Shown piece by piece: positions 1 through 10,904 of a DNA stretch of 64,000 bases; the first letter of the stretch is position 1; each line of letters opens with the position of its first letter. This DNA comes from Isoetes taiwanensis (lineage: Eukaryota; Streptophyta; Lycopodiopsida; Isoetales; Isoetaceae): the NCBI GenBank assembly GCA_021234155.1, contig JAJEKV010000071.1, forward strand, positions 4,462,483 through 4,526,482, read 5' to 3'. A program made the position numbers and the translations under genes. The notes beneath the pieces were generated by a model. The model was given only the letters and a program-made list of their open reading frames with translations. It made no database searches and was not told the origin of the DNA.

Positions 1-306
1 GCGGAAGACAATAATGAAGAAAATGTTGACTTCTGGATTGTGAAGTGTACTGAACCCAAACACGTGGTGGAAAATGCATTCGAAGATTACTGGGGTTCAA
101 AATTTAGCAGGCAAGAGGTAATTCTAACAGGTAAATATTACAAGTTCCTGGGCGAAGTTAGATACGAGTTGTTAAGTAATATGCCTGATGTTAATTGTTA
201 TTCACACCTCGTCATAAGCGCAAAGGTAGATTTGATTGCTGATGTAAATGAAGACAATGTATACCATTTACCTTTGGATTATCTGTATCCGAGTCATGAG
301 GACTGA
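1..306 (+). CDS. C-terminal part of transposase-like protein A, copy 1 (cut by window edge)
   Basis: The frame is open from base 1 to the stop at 304-306, so the gene begins outside the window. The reading contains FWIVKCTEPKHVVENAF, a W-G-x-KF segment and GKYYKFLG, then a YSHLV motif. The same order of motifs, at roughly half identity by eye, recurs at the C-terminus of the minus-strand gene ending at 39565 inside the 5.6-kb element. Even the linker before it matches (NNEENVDF here, NNKE-NVDF there). I infer a second copy of that mobile-element protein. No database family is recognised for this C-terminal domain. It converges on a minus-strand gene, the same layout as in the complete copy. 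No frameshift is visible in this short part. Confidence 0.6.
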   Translation, partial: AEDNNEENVDFWIVKCTEPKHVVENAFEDYWGSKFSRQEVILTGKYYKFLGEVRYELLSNMPDVNCYSHLVISAKVDLIADVNEDNVYHLPLDYLYPSHED

Positions 307-1160
307 CTTGTGCATTAACTTGAGGTACAACTTCAGGAATTTGAACATCTGCAGCAGCTTGAGTTGTTCTAACTTCTGTATTGACATGAACATCTGCATT
401 AACTTGAAAAACGAGATCATGTTGTTCCTTGATAAGATCGATAACTTTTGGCAGTGTAGCAGGCAAGTTCAATATAGGTGGGATTTGAGAAGTACCAAAT
501 GTGTTTTGAAAAGCGCCAAAGGTGCTTTGGATCTCAAAGTTATAGTTTCCGGGAAATCAGAGGTTGTGAATCTGACTGGAGTTCCAAGATTCTGCCTCGA
601 AGCTAGAAGTCATACCTGGTTTGCAAAGTTAACATGTTAGCTAAGTTAGAAGACATATTTAGAAAGGAAATACATTACCTATGCCTGAAGTTCTGTCCAT
701 TCCTGATTGAGTATCTTTGACGGATTGAGTTTCTTTAACGGCTTCTTTGAGGGTTTCAGAAAGTGCTGGATTTGTGGTTTCTTCTACCTCAGGTTTCTTG
801 ATATTCTTTCCAGCATTTTTTTCCTCCTTGCCTTTTATATGTTTTGGCTTACTAGGTTTTGCTGTAGCAGAAAATAGAAAACGTTTAGGAGTCCTCTTCC
901 TTCCCAACTTAATAGACTTAGGTTCTTCGGCATGCAGCATCACTATCTTGCTGCTTCTTCCTCTTATTTCCTGATACTAGTTAAAGTAAAAGAATTATTT
1001 TGGCAGGTGCTATCAATGGTATATGGGAGATAATTTTACCTAACTGTCTTTTGGCAACAGCACGCATTTGAGGACGTCTTCTCACTTCTAATTTCTGTGG
1101 ACTGGTGTATTCAACATCTTCATCATCAAACTCTGCAGAAGCTACTTTACTGGCATTGTT
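212..1160 (-). pseudogene. Lysine-rich gene B, copy 1, minus strand, probably multi-exon
   Basis: Reading on the minus strand, an acidic/basic segment (FDDEDVEY, then RRRPQMRAVAKRQL) ends near 1040 at a GT donor. An exon from 942 to 679 follows in phase, rich in Lys, Glu and Thr (KLGRKRTPKRF, KPKHIKGKEEKNAGK). It ends at another GT donor. A third open stretch starts near 615 after an AG acceptor and runs to 212 with one in-frame TGA near 557-559. It carries a Q/V-rich tail. The function is unknown. Its tail-to-tail position against protein A copy 1 mirrors the layout of gene B in the 36578-42189 element, where the B protein is also acidic and lysine-rich at its end. Direct homology between the two B proteins is not clear by eye. 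Confidence 0.4.
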
Positions 1161-1299
1161 AGTATCTTCATCTTATATTATAATGTTATACCGTAATTCT
1201 TGGGTCGGATCAAGCCCTAATTTGAATGGCCAAGATCATCTGGTTGCATCCGAAGGCCAAGATGTATCGCACGATTTCCCACCACTATGATTGGCCATG

Positions 1300-1625
1300 C
1301 TTTGATCTCTCAAGGGAAAAGGAAAAACGAAAAGGGAGGATGAAAGGGGGAAAAGTGAAGGGCAAAAAGACACGAGGGAAAGGGGAAAGGAAAAAAAGGA
1401 AAGGAAAATGGACGTCGGAAAAAGGGGAAAAGGGAAAGATTGAGGAAAAAATGACATGGAAAAGGGAAAGCGAAAGGAAAGGGGGGAAAGGAAAACGAAT
1501 GAAAAAAAAGAGCATGGAAAAAGAGAAAGGGAAAGAAAAGGGAAAAAGGGCATGAGGAAAAGGGAAGAGCAAAATCAGAAAATGGAAACGAAAAAGCGCA
1601 GGGGAAAAAGCGCAGGAGATTTTGA
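1300..1625 (+). repeat. Polypurine tract (A/G-rich, about 320 bp)
   Basis: The plus strand is almost entirely A and G, built from irregular GGAAAAGG, GGGAAAG and AAAAGG words. Long open frames on both strands here come from this composition and are not genes. A mirror-like purine run this long can adopt triplex (H-DNA) structure; that is general knowledge, not shown here. Confidence 0.85.
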
Positions 1626-2110
1626 ACATCTCAAAACATGCCTGGGCGCAACGTGTGAGACGACGAAAAAGCGCAGGGGATTTTGAACATCTCAAAACAT
1701 GCCTGAGCACAACGTGTGAGATGAGAAAAGCATTGGGGGATTTTGAACATCTCAAAACATGCCTGAGCACAACGTGTGAGACATTGATCTGAACATCTCA
1801 AAACATGCCTGAGCACAACGTGTCTGAGTTTAAAAAGTCAAACAGTTTAAAAAGTCAAAAATTTTACTCACATTGATCCGAACATCTCAAAACATGCCCG
1901 AGAGCACAACGTGTCCGAAGTTTAAAAGTCAAACAGTTTAAAAAGTCAAAGCAGCGGTTTAAAAAGTCAAAAATTTTACTCACATTGATCTGAACATCTC
2001 AAAACATGCCTGAGCACAACGTGTCTCTCCCATGCCTGAGCACAACGTGTGAGACATTGATCTGAGAGCACAACGTGTGAGACATTGATCTGAAAATAGT
2101 TTTGACTTAA
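1612..2110 (+). repeat. Minisatellite with GAACATCTCAAAACATG core
   Basis: A core of about 33 bp (GAACATCTCAAAACATGCC followed by TGAGCACAACGTGT) occurs at about 1622, 1684, 1746, 1790, 1884 and 1992, with further partial copies near 2030 and 2067. The first copies are spaced about 61 bp, with AAAAGCGCAGG linkers. Later copies alternate with a second repeat, TTTAAAAAGTCAAA. The array is a higher-order tandem repeat with no coding signal. Confidence 0.85.
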
Positions 2111-2224
2111 AACAGTTTAAAAAGTCAAAAATTTTAGAAAAGTAACTTGGTAATTCGAATTTCAGCCTAGGAATTAGCTAGATTAGCTTTCCAATCTATT
2201 TAAACCTCATCTTAAAAGAATTCC

Positions 2225-2300
2225 CATGGGTGGCGGAATTGAACCTCCCACCCAGGGTTGAACCCCCAAACCCCCGTACAACCAACCGAGGGCGGGCATC
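2225..2300 (-). repeat. tRNA-derived (SINE-like) sequence, tentative
   Basis: On the minus strand there are two B-box-like stretches, GGGTTCAACCCTGGG and GAGGTTCAATTCCGCC, downstream of CCTCGGTTGGTTG, which could be a decayed A box. No cloverleaf can be folded by eye. A tRNA-derived short element is the best guess. Confidence 0.25.
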
Positions 2301-2589
2301 GTTTGTGTTTGAATTATAATTCTTAATTAAATTTAAGCTTTAATAATGTTGGATAATATTAATTGCCAAGCCTTAGACTTAGAACCAAGACCCTTAAGCT
2401 AGATAGAGACAGCATCTCGATAGACACCAAGCCTCCGATCGACATGATGTGCACCAAACAGACCGCTCGACTTCCTCGACAAGGCAAAACAGCCTGAGGC
2501 CAAGGAAGCCGAAGGAAACAAGAGGAGGAGAGGGCAGAACGAGAGCGGGAGGCCAAGGTTCAAGAAGCAGCAGAGCAGAAGCTGGTCCA

Positions 2590-3095
2590 ACATTTTGAAG
2601 ATTCGACGGCCTGCACAGTTCACGGAGAGAGGGTCACACTCATGAGGCAAGACATGCATCAATACTTGAATAGCATCTACAGAATCACTAAGTCTTTTCT
2701 TCTTGATCACCATCATACATTCTGATGCAGGATATCCAAAATCTGCAATTAAATAGGGTTGCACTCTTCTACCATGCAATACTCTTGAAGGTCCACGTAA
2801 AATATGCTTGAAGGTCCTTGACAACTTAGAAAATAATAGGGATTTATAAAAATGATTTGTGTCATGCGCACCACCGGGAGCATCGCAGCAGACGTTTCAG
2901 AATCCAAATATTAGTGCAGAATCATATACAACTTGCAGTACAATGGAGAAAATGATGTCTACTCCAGTAATCCGCTGGTCCCCATTTCCTTATTGGTGCC
3001 TTTTTGACAGAAATGTGAGTGCCATGGATTGCATCAACAATCTATGGCACACCAGAAATGGATCCAAAATCATATATAACGTTTTGCAGTCTAAC
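2590..3095 (-). pseudogene. PIF/Harbinger-type transposase remnant
   Basis: Minus-strand translation from about 3090 gives ISGVP-stop-IVDAIHGTHISVKK, then DYWSRHH, followed in another frame by LQVVYDSALIF and APGGAHD. Further on comes VQPYLIADFGYPASECMM. This matches the order of motifs in PIF/Harbinger DDE transposases: a G-x-P-x-VxGAIDGTHI-like first Asp region, a QVVCD-like motif, a PGSxxD-like motif, then RPYLLGDxGYP with the second Asp. The remnant has at least one stop and two frame changes, so it is dead. The last frame is open from 2824 to 2399 but loses similarity after about 2700. Terminal repeats were not found. Confidence 0.55.
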
Positions 3096-3700
3096 CATGG
3101 TTGGGGCCGACCTAGGTCGGCCCTAAAATCCAAGCTTTTCCGAACTAGGTCGGAGTCAGCTTAATCCGACCCAAGGTCGGATGGGTCTAAACAGCCAATT
3201 TTTTTCCAACTTTTGCTCTGCTGCATCCCGTAGGGGCTGAAGTAACTAGAACAGAGTGTTTTCAACCAGTTTTGAGTAGTGAAATCCCTTCTTGAGTCTT
3301 TCCACACTCTGTTTCAAACAATGCAAGGTCATGCCATAGCCAAATCGAGCTTTAGCTAAACTTCATTCTACAATTTTTTTTTCGTTTATAGGCTGGGAGC
3401 CTAATCTATAACAGGTTTGATGCTTGTTTGACAAGAAAGGTGGATCAACCGATCTTAGTTCTAAGACAAAGCAACTGATTTTGAGGTCAGTCTTGCATTG
3501 TTCTGTTTTACTTCTGTATTACATCATAGATGACCATCCTAAGTTCGATTTAGGGCTTATAATTTCATTGATTTGTATGTAAGGATATTGTAGGGGATCT
3601 CGGTACAAGAAGGAGAATTATCAACATACCTAAAGGGGCTGTGAAATAGGGGAATGGATCCTCCAGAGTTGTGTCGGAAGGCAGAGTTGTGTCGGAAGGC
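3096..3700. other. Unassigned sequence
   Basis: No gene is supported here. The only structure is a run of GGTCGG/CCGACC words at 3106-3182 that can pair with one another (for example GACCTAGGTC). The rest is ordinary AT-rich sequence. Confidence 0.5.
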
Positions 3701-3701
3701 A

Positions 3702-4033
3702 TATTGTCTGCCTTGGAAAATACGAAAAGTTTTATCCTTTGCAGATCAGGTAACTCCAAATCCTTTGTTTCTTGATTTTCACAAATAAAAATGTTCTTCG
3801 ACCTATTTGTTTCTTGCTTTTTTTTACTGAATTCCAGCCACTTAGGATAGCCAGGGTAGCAAACTCATATTGTCTGCCTTGAAAAATATGAAAAGTTTTA
3901 TCCTTTGCAGATCAGGTAACTCCAAATCCTTTGTTTCTTGATTTTCACAAATAGAAATGTTCCTCTACCTATTTGTTTCTTGCCTTTTTTTTACTGAATT
4001 CCAGCCACTTAGGATAGCCAGGGTAGCAAATTC
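3702..4033 (+). repeat. Tandem duplication, period about 166 bp
   Basis: The block beginning TATTGTCTGCCTTGGAAAA at 3702 recurs at 3868 (TATTGTCTGCCTTGAAAAA) and stays alignable to AGGATAGCCAGGGTAGCAAA. Only a handful of substitutions separate the copies, so the duplication is fairly recent. Confidence 0.9.
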
Positions 4034-4165
4034 ATTACCTTATAGTCTTCTAACCTGATAGGTCTATTTGTATCACTCGTTATATCATATCAAGATAGCA
4101 AATTGATTACCTTATAGTCTTCTAACCTGATAGATCTATTTGTATCACTTGTTATGTCATATAAA
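4024..4165 (+). repeat. Tandem duplication, period about 70 bp
   Basis: AGCAAATTCATTACCTTATA at 4024 and AGCAAATTGATTACCTTATA near 4096 start two near-identical units. Both continue through TAGTCTTCTAACCTGATAG and end in a CTTGTTATRTCATAT-like tail. The array directly follows the 166-bp duplication. Confidence 0.85.
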
Positions 4166-4327
4166 ATCGGCTAGGAAACTCAAACATCGAACTAATCTAA
4201 AATCTGTGCCCAAGAAATATTGATTCAAAAGACAATGTACTTTGTCTTATTTGAAGTTTAATACCATAAATCGAATGTTTAGAAATTATTTGGCGTATAA
4301 TCTTATCTAGATTCACTATTTATTTAG

Positions 4328-4684
4328 TGTTACAACACCATGGAAGGGACCAAGTTTGGCTACCATGAACCCCCTGGGTTCCCCACTCCTCGAGTCCCTT
4401 GGACTCCCCACGCCAGACTTGTGTTGATCCCCTGGATCAATACTGCAACATCGTGCAGTTCTCTAATCATTCCCAGAACGATTCTCCAATGATCTCTTAT
4501 ATAGAGTACCTACTCTTGTGGCATGCTGCCACGTGTATGCATGCATGCATGCATATGGACTCTTGGAGTCTCCTTATGCCACTTGTCCCTTAAACCTCTA
4601 ATCCTTAGGTTTAATGGTCCTATGACCTAGGGACCAACATATGTATGTAACATATGACTTAGGGCCTAACCCATGTTCGTAACA
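4328..4684 (-). repeat. 3' LTR of outer retrotransposon
   Basis: This 357-bp LTR reads TGTTACAACACC... to ...GTTCGTAACA, so it has TG...CA ends on both strands. On the minus strand a TATA box (CTCTATATAAGAG, complement of about 4495-4507) marks the promoter. It has four TGCA steps in TGCATGCATGCATGCATA, against three in the partner LTR, and lacks about 20 bp present in the partner near 14377-14396. Confidence 0.92.
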
Positions 4685-7600
4685 TACCTCCCCCCTTCAA
4701 ATCCTTGGTCCCCAAGGATCATGGGAGTATGTGTATCTTGAAACCCATTCCCTGGGTCACCCAGTGACCATGGTTTCACCATCTAGTCCATTTTGAAACC
4801 CTTTCCCTAAATGACCTTGTGATCATGGTTTCATCTTCTCGTCTCTTCAGAAACGCGTTCCCTGAATCACTCTGTGATCATGGTTTCATCCTCTAGTCCC
4901 TTCCAAAACCCGTTCCCTGGATCACCCTGTGATCATGGTTTCATAGCTCATTCTTTAGCGGACGTCCTACTTGCCATCCCTGATGCAAGTATCTAATTTT
5001 TTTAGTTTTAGGTAACTGACCTCATATTGACTCCACTAATCCTTCCGTGTTATCAGGGGATTTTGAGTCAAATGAGGATTTGGCTGCGTGTACACTTCAC
5101 TTTCCCATGTGGCCTTGGGAAGTGACTGATCTTGCCACAAGATCTAGTACTCTGCAATACTCTTATTGCGCTGACCTCAATCGCAGTGTCTAGAATCGCC
5201 TCAGGAGTTACCTCAAAGCTAAGGGCTAGGAGTACTGTCACAATCTTTGGACAATATTGCTTTCTTGAGTTGACTTATGTGGAATAGGGTGCACTCCTAA
5301 TCCATTCATAAGTTCTAACTCAACTCATATGCTGTCTTCATTGACCCTTCCTGAGTCCAACATATTGGGACATCTATAACTAATGGTCTCAAGGTCCTTA
5401 CCTTGCCACTAGTATTATAATACCTATTTGGAACTTTGCGTCTATTCTTCTGCCAAGAACCCCAGGTTCTTTATGACGCATGTACCAACTTTTTGGACTA
5501 GAACAGAGGCCCACTTTATCCCTTAGTTGACACTTAGTGCAACTAAGTACCTAATGCTAGTCATGTGAATTCACTAACCTATGTGAATTCAATATTCTTG
5601 ATCCCAGATCTAAGAACACTATGCTACAAAAGACCATGCTTCTTATAAGCAATACAGTGGTAATGACCATAGACTCCCCCAGAAATCTAATTAGAAACAA
5701 GATTCTAATAATTGTACCACTCACACTCTGATCGTTCATCAGAGATCTTTTGCAACATTAACCCCAGGTTAATCCTTGCATTTCTAGAGACCTTGCTCTA
5801 TAAATAGCCAATACAACAATTATGGATAATCATGAATTCTAATTGGATTCTCTATCACAACTCCCATAGTTGACTCTCTTCCTCCAAGCGTCTCAAGAAT
5901 CCTTATATTCATGGCCATTCCTCTAGGAAAACATTCTTCCTAAGTCTGACAACCTTTGTATCTTTATTAGGTGAACCCTTTCCTCAACAATTTTGGGTTC
6001 CACATTCAGATTCCAGTTTGTGACCCCTTTTTCTTAGGGTAGAATAAGCTAGGAAATCCTTTTCCTCCTTTCAAAAAAATCAAGCAATCCTTTGCTTTTG
6101 GAAGTGAATTCTTAAAGTCATATGCATCCAATTTACAGCTTGACATAGAACTTATCTATTACTCAGCTTGGATGATATACTAATAGGAGTTTTGGCCACT
6201 CTCTAAGCCCTGCTTATAAGAGTTTTGACTATTCCCCAAATTATCGTATGGTGGTGTTCCTAGTCAAGCCTCACTAGAACCCAAATACCTTGCCTTGCAA
6301 GATTGAGCAAGAAGACCTTTAAGTCTACGCTCACACTCTTTCTATAGAGCCAACGGTTCTAACTACCTTACTTCTTGACTTGGTTGGCTTCCATAGCTTA
6401 ACACCCCAAGTAATGCATCATCAATTTGAAATTTGATTTGCAAGCTCAACCAACGCATTGGCATAGACCACTTCCAGGCCTCTTACATGCTTAATTTGTG
6501 GGGTACTTTGATGCACATGCCATATTGACTCTTAAAGATCATGATTCTAGTAGATTCCTCATCAAGGAACTACTCTCTCACTTGACATAAGTCACTAGAC
6601 TTTGTCATTATTAGCTCTAAATGATCTGTTCAATAGGCATCATCGATCTCCTAGGGACCAATGCATCATAAGTGAAGCACCATTATGCTCCATCCATACA
6701 TCAATCAATATCTGTTCATACACATACGTGTTTGATGTTAATACAGAGTTCATGCAAAAAGCCAAGCAACTCAGTTTAACATGACTATTTGGCCTTGCAA
6801 ACTCTAACTTATAGAATTACATGGACCTTGGTTTCCACCACTTCCTAATTGATAACACCATGTTTTCCATACCAAAACTCTCATTAGAGGTTCTTGTTGT
6901 GCTTAGCTTTGCTTTTCATGCTTTGGCTTAGAGCTAACCCAAGTCATTCTTGACTTTGCTCAATAGCACAACCCTTATGGTTGCATCACATGACTTACCT
7001 AAGTCAACTGCAACTTTAATTGGTCCACCAGTACCACAGCTTCTTGACCTCGTCAAAAGCTTCCCGTTGTACTAACCCCTAACTCATACTTGAATTTCAT
7101 TCAAGATTCTTATGGGGCTTCGATTTCCCAGAATACACTTTCAACCATTGGCAGCCAAGCCAGCAAAATTTTCAACCTCAAGACAGTCTTAAAGGGTGAA
7201 ACTATTCTTATACGGCTTGCCCCTTACTGAGATCCTCTCTCGAAAGTGAATAACTCTTATCAATGGAAAATTCATAGATAGCATCCAATTATTTGGTTTG
7301 AATTATGTGCCATAACGTCAAGTTCCTTCACTACTTGTTCTAACACATATTCACTGCTTTGCCAATCTATGGCTATAAGGCATAATATACATCTCATAAT
7401 ACCTATACAAGCCCAGCTTATATATTGCGACCCATATGTTTTACCCCAAGCCCCGCTTGAACATACTGGGCAATAAGATGTATTCACAACTCCTAGTTGA
7501 TAGATGTAGGAATATAACTCTACTAACATTCTTGTTTCCAAACAAGAGATATTGAGATTTTCTAACCAATCTCAAGATCTTAGTTTGAGCATAGGTAGAG

Positions 7601-9199
7601 TTTATATGGAACTAGACAGTCCAATCAATCATATTGTAGCTTGATTCATCCTTGGCATCTTTCCAGAGACACCCTTTGAAATCAATTTAACAAACGCTAC
7701 AATAATCTATTGCAAGCATCCATATGATCCTAGTTGAATCCGTTTGCTTCTTTATTTATTTTAAGTGCTCTTCCCAGAAGAACCCCTTAAAATGACTAAC
7801 AAGTTGCTTTGCAATAACTATCTTATAGTTTCTACCTGATAAGTTCTCAACCTTATCAGTACTGCAACTTGTATTTTGTAGATGCGTTAGCTAGCATCTC
7901 TAGCTATAGTACTTTTAAACTATAGATTCCATGTGTAGATGTTCATCTATAAAGGTTATTTTCTTGACCCAACAGTCGCAGATTGTATATGTTCCTTTGG
8001 AATTTTTCAAAGGAATATCTCAAGCTAAGTTAATTTGTTGCCACTTTCCTTTATGCAACCAAGATCCCTCTTGGTGCTTATAAGAAAGCATATACAAGGC
8101 ATAAAACCTTTAAATCCCTTCAAAATTCCTTCATAGAATTCAAGGACCTTATTCTCAACACTTACCACAAGTGTTGTTATTCCGAAGTGTTACTATGTTC
8201 CAAGGAACTAGTCAGGACTTCCGGTGTTCTAATAAAAGCTCTGCTTCCAAGATGTCCACTTAACGGACCCCAAATCCTCCAAGCAACCAAGTCCGAGCAT
8301 TCATTAAGAACTAGTATCCACAATATTTCCCAAATATTGTGCACTTCTAGCACAAACCCTCGGTTGTGCACTAGTGACCCCTTGAGTCAATAGTAATATA
8401 TCCATCACCAATTCCCTACAAGGATTGGTTAAAGGAACGTGTAACCTCGTACCACCCTACCCAGTAGAGTGAGCCAATGATCCCAGATCAAGTGGTTATC
8501 ACGGGCAACAACATTCGAACATTGGACTCCATTCTCCATTTCTAGTTTCTTCTTACGCCACACTACCCAGTAGTGTGCGTCAACTGGGCATGATCCCAGA
8601 TCATGACACCCTATGATGCACTCATTGAAAGGGATCTTTGGAGGGCAATAACGCTTTTTGTTAAAGCATAATTTCTCTTAGTTCCTTGAATGTAAAGACG
8701 CTTTTCAAAAGAATCATCCTGGATATCAAAATCAATTATCAACTAATTTTAAAAACTCAAGCTCTAGGGGCCTTATGTTAAGCATATCCACATGCTCCAG
8801 GGTATGGCCCATCTCCATGTGGTTCGTCTATGTTCCACTACTGAGCCCCCGACTCCTCATGACGAAACCACCTAACACTCTTGGAGTGCTAGAATTTACA
8901 TCTATTTTCCTTTCAGCAAACCCAGTTTGCAAGAATGCAGTTGATGGTACTACCAACAAGTGCCCTTGGCCCTTGTTCATTACTAGTTCAACTAGTACCA
9001 ACATTAGCTAAAATCGTAAATATTAACTAAGGTAAGTAATAACCCATTAAAACCTTCCCTTTAATTTTTAATGGTTGATAATGGGTCCTGGTTACCTTTA
9101 AAAAAAATCACAGAATCAAAAATATCAATCACGAAATAGTGATTCCGTGCCAGCCAGGATCAATCACTCTGGGCTGCTCGGTACTCGGATTGCCACGAA
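4685..9199 (-). pseudogene. Decayed interior of the outer retrotransposon (downstream half)
   Basis: About 4.5 kb without any credible long reading frame on either strand. Candidate minus-strand remnants are weak: EAFDEVKKL near 7050 and SSEYVLEQVVKEL near 7320-7360. Short direct repeats occur at 4735-4950, where GATCATGGTTTCAT recurs about every 60 bp with TTCCCTGxxTCACC between; this could be a subterminal or LTR-adjacent repeat. No gag, protease or integrase motif is convincing. Confidence 0.5.
4735..4950 (+). repeat. Short tandem repeat, period about 60 bp
   Basis: The words TTCCCTGGRTCACCCTGTGA and (G)ATCATGGTTTCATC recur four times (near 4750, 4805, 4860 and 4915) next to the left LTR of the outer element. 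The copies are 75-90 % alike by eye. Confidence 0.7.
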
Positions 9200-9204
9200 A
9201 TTTG

Positions 9205-9392
9205 TGTTGGAAGTACCTGACAACAGCCACCAACTAGTTACAGAATGTACCGTTCAGTTAATTGTACCGTTGCAGTTGGTGCACGGTTATAGCATTAATA
9301 CATACCCCTACATATAGGGGATAGATCATGTACCAAAATTAGATCAATACAAGTTAGCTCATCTCTGTTTTAGCTCTTTCCATATACTTTCT
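9205..9392 (+). repeat. 5' LTR of Copia element
   Basis: A short 188-bp LTR beginning TGTTGGAAG and ending CATATACTTTCT. It contains CATATAGGGG about 9317 but no strong TATA box. The partner LTR is 192 bp. Confidence 0.93.
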
Positions 9393-9407
9393 TGGTATCA
9401 GAGCCAT
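9393..9407 (+). other. Copia primer-binding site (initiator-Met tRNA)
   Basis: TGGTATCAGAGCC abuts the LTR with no spacer. It is complementary to the 3' end of plant initiator methionine tRNA. Confidence 0.93.
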
Positions 9408-9566
9408 CGTGTCCCAAGACACAATCGGAACCTGGGAAGCAGGTGGGGAAGTACCTGTTGCATACCGTAGTTTAGATCAAGGCACAGGCTGGGAGGAGGC
9501 GAATCGAGATTCGAATCCAAAGAGAGAGGCATCTTCGGGTGATCCGTTTCGGAGGTTTAAAGTGAG

Positions 9567-10407
9567 ATGGCTTCGTCAGAAAGGTTTGATCGTTTTGACA
9601 GAAAAATTGAGACTCTTGATTATGATAATGCATACATATGGTTTATTAAGATGCGTTCTTTCCTAGCAGAAAAAGGTCTTTGCGAGAAGCCCGAAGACGA
9701 TGGAGAGGAAGAACTTGAATTTGAAAAACTGAATGCAAAAGCAAAGAATCACATAATTCCATTTGTTTCTAATCTTGATATCTTCATGATTGAGCATGCG
9801 AGACAAAGGGCGTAAGCACCGGAGCGAATCGAAGGCCACATATCATAAGACCACTTGGTCTCACGAAATCACCCTGTATCAGGAGCTATTTGCAGCTCCC
9901 ATGAAGGACGATGAATCAGCTGCCCCATATGTGGCCAGAAAGAAATCTGTGGGCGAGCAATTGGCTTCCATTGGAGTCAATCTCGACAAAAGCCTTATTG
10001 CAGCAGCCATAGTGATGGGTTTACCCCCTTCATTCGACCACATTTGTACACATTTAGGCAGCCAAGATCGTCCCGATCTCAAAACAGTAACTGCAGTACT
10101 CCTTCAAGAGGAGCAGGTAAGAAAGAATCGTGCAAAAACTCAAACTACTGACCCTATGGCATTTTATGCAGGAAAATCTGGTCCAAATCGAAGCATGCAA
10201 ACTAGAACGCGCCAGAAACGAAGATGCTTCATGTGTGAGGAGGAACATATAGTCAAAGATTGCCCCCTTCTTGCACAAATCAAGCGATTGGGCAAAACCA
10301 ATGTCTCTACCCGGCCCAGTGCTCACCTATCTGAAGCAAGCGATGCTCCTCCTGTGGAGCACTCTCCCAATTTTGCAGAATGGGAAGAGACGGTTGAATC
10401 AACTTGA
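9567..10407 (+). pseudogene. Copia gag (capsid-nucleocapsid), frameshifted
   Basis: The gag starts with ATG at 9567 (MASSERFDRFD) and stops at 9813-9815; similarity resumes in another frame about 9840 to 10300. The second part has the gag features of plant Copia: ETLYQELF-like helix (EITLYQELFAAPMKDD), LPPSFDHICTHL and a C-terminal zinc knuckle CFMCEEEHIVKDC. The knuckle has the spacing CX2CX3HX4C, one residue shorter than the usual CX2CX4HX4C, which may be a small deletion. Gag would form the virus-like particle and bind element RNA. One frameshift lies between about 9790 and 9840, so full-length Gag is not made. Confidence 0.85.
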
Positions 10408-10499
10408 AGAAGCCACAGCATACATGGCCATAATAGAAGAAGCTGACTCAAATCAACCAAAATCAGTAGCCTTCATGGCAAAAAGACCTCATCTGCGTC

Positions 10500-10900
10500 A
10501 AGATAGAGAGAATTGGTGGTTTGATTGTGCTGCTACTGATCATATGCAGAAAGGATTGGTTTAAAAATTTGGATGAGAATATTTCTGCTAACCCTGTTCT
10601 AGGACTCAAAGGAGGCATAAAATTGCGGGCATTGGAGAAGCTGAAGTCCATACACCGTAAGGCCTTCGCCTACTTTCTCGCATACTCTCTACCGCCCGTA
10701 AACTCCCAAGAATCTCATATATCGTTGCTTTCGAATGTCGATCGGGCATAGAATTCGTATCATTGACACCGGATGCATCCAATGCTGTCATAAATCAGGA
10801 AATGTGATCACTAGGGGTATTAGACAAGGCAACATGTATCGGATAGTCGCACCTCCCCGAGGCAAACATATCCATCCATCAAGCAAGCACAGTGCAGATC
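10500..10900 (+). pseudogene. Copia protease and pre-integrase region, degraded
   Basis: NWWFDCAATDHM at about 10512-10547 corresponds to the Copia protease active-site region, normally W-x-DSGAxxHM. Here DSG is replaced by DCA, so the catalytic triad is altered. The frame stops soon after. Near 10888-10930 the words WHERLGHPNPERLKQM mark the pre-integrase (GAG_pre-integrs) segment in yet another frame. The protease would cleave Gag-Pol; this copy cannot. Confidence 0.75.
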
Positions 10901-10904
10901 TGGC

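Noticed and set aside
1226-1770. Long open frames on both strands (Lys/Arg/Gly-rich plus; Phe/Pro/Ser-rich minus)
   Set aside because: They are produced by the polypurine tract and the minisatellite; no start context, domain or codon bias supports coding.
2399-2590. Extension of the Harbinger-like frame to 2399
   Set aside because: Similarity to transposase motifs stops earlier; the rest is Leu/Ser-rich and probably random.
7272-7541. Minus-strand 89-residue frame as a host gene
   Set aside because: It lies inside the retrotransposon interior and shows no recognisable domain.
4735-9199. Intact gag-pol in the outer retrotransposon
   Set aside because: No frame beyond 90 residues and only faint Gypsy-like motifs; the element must have relied on proteins from elsewhere.
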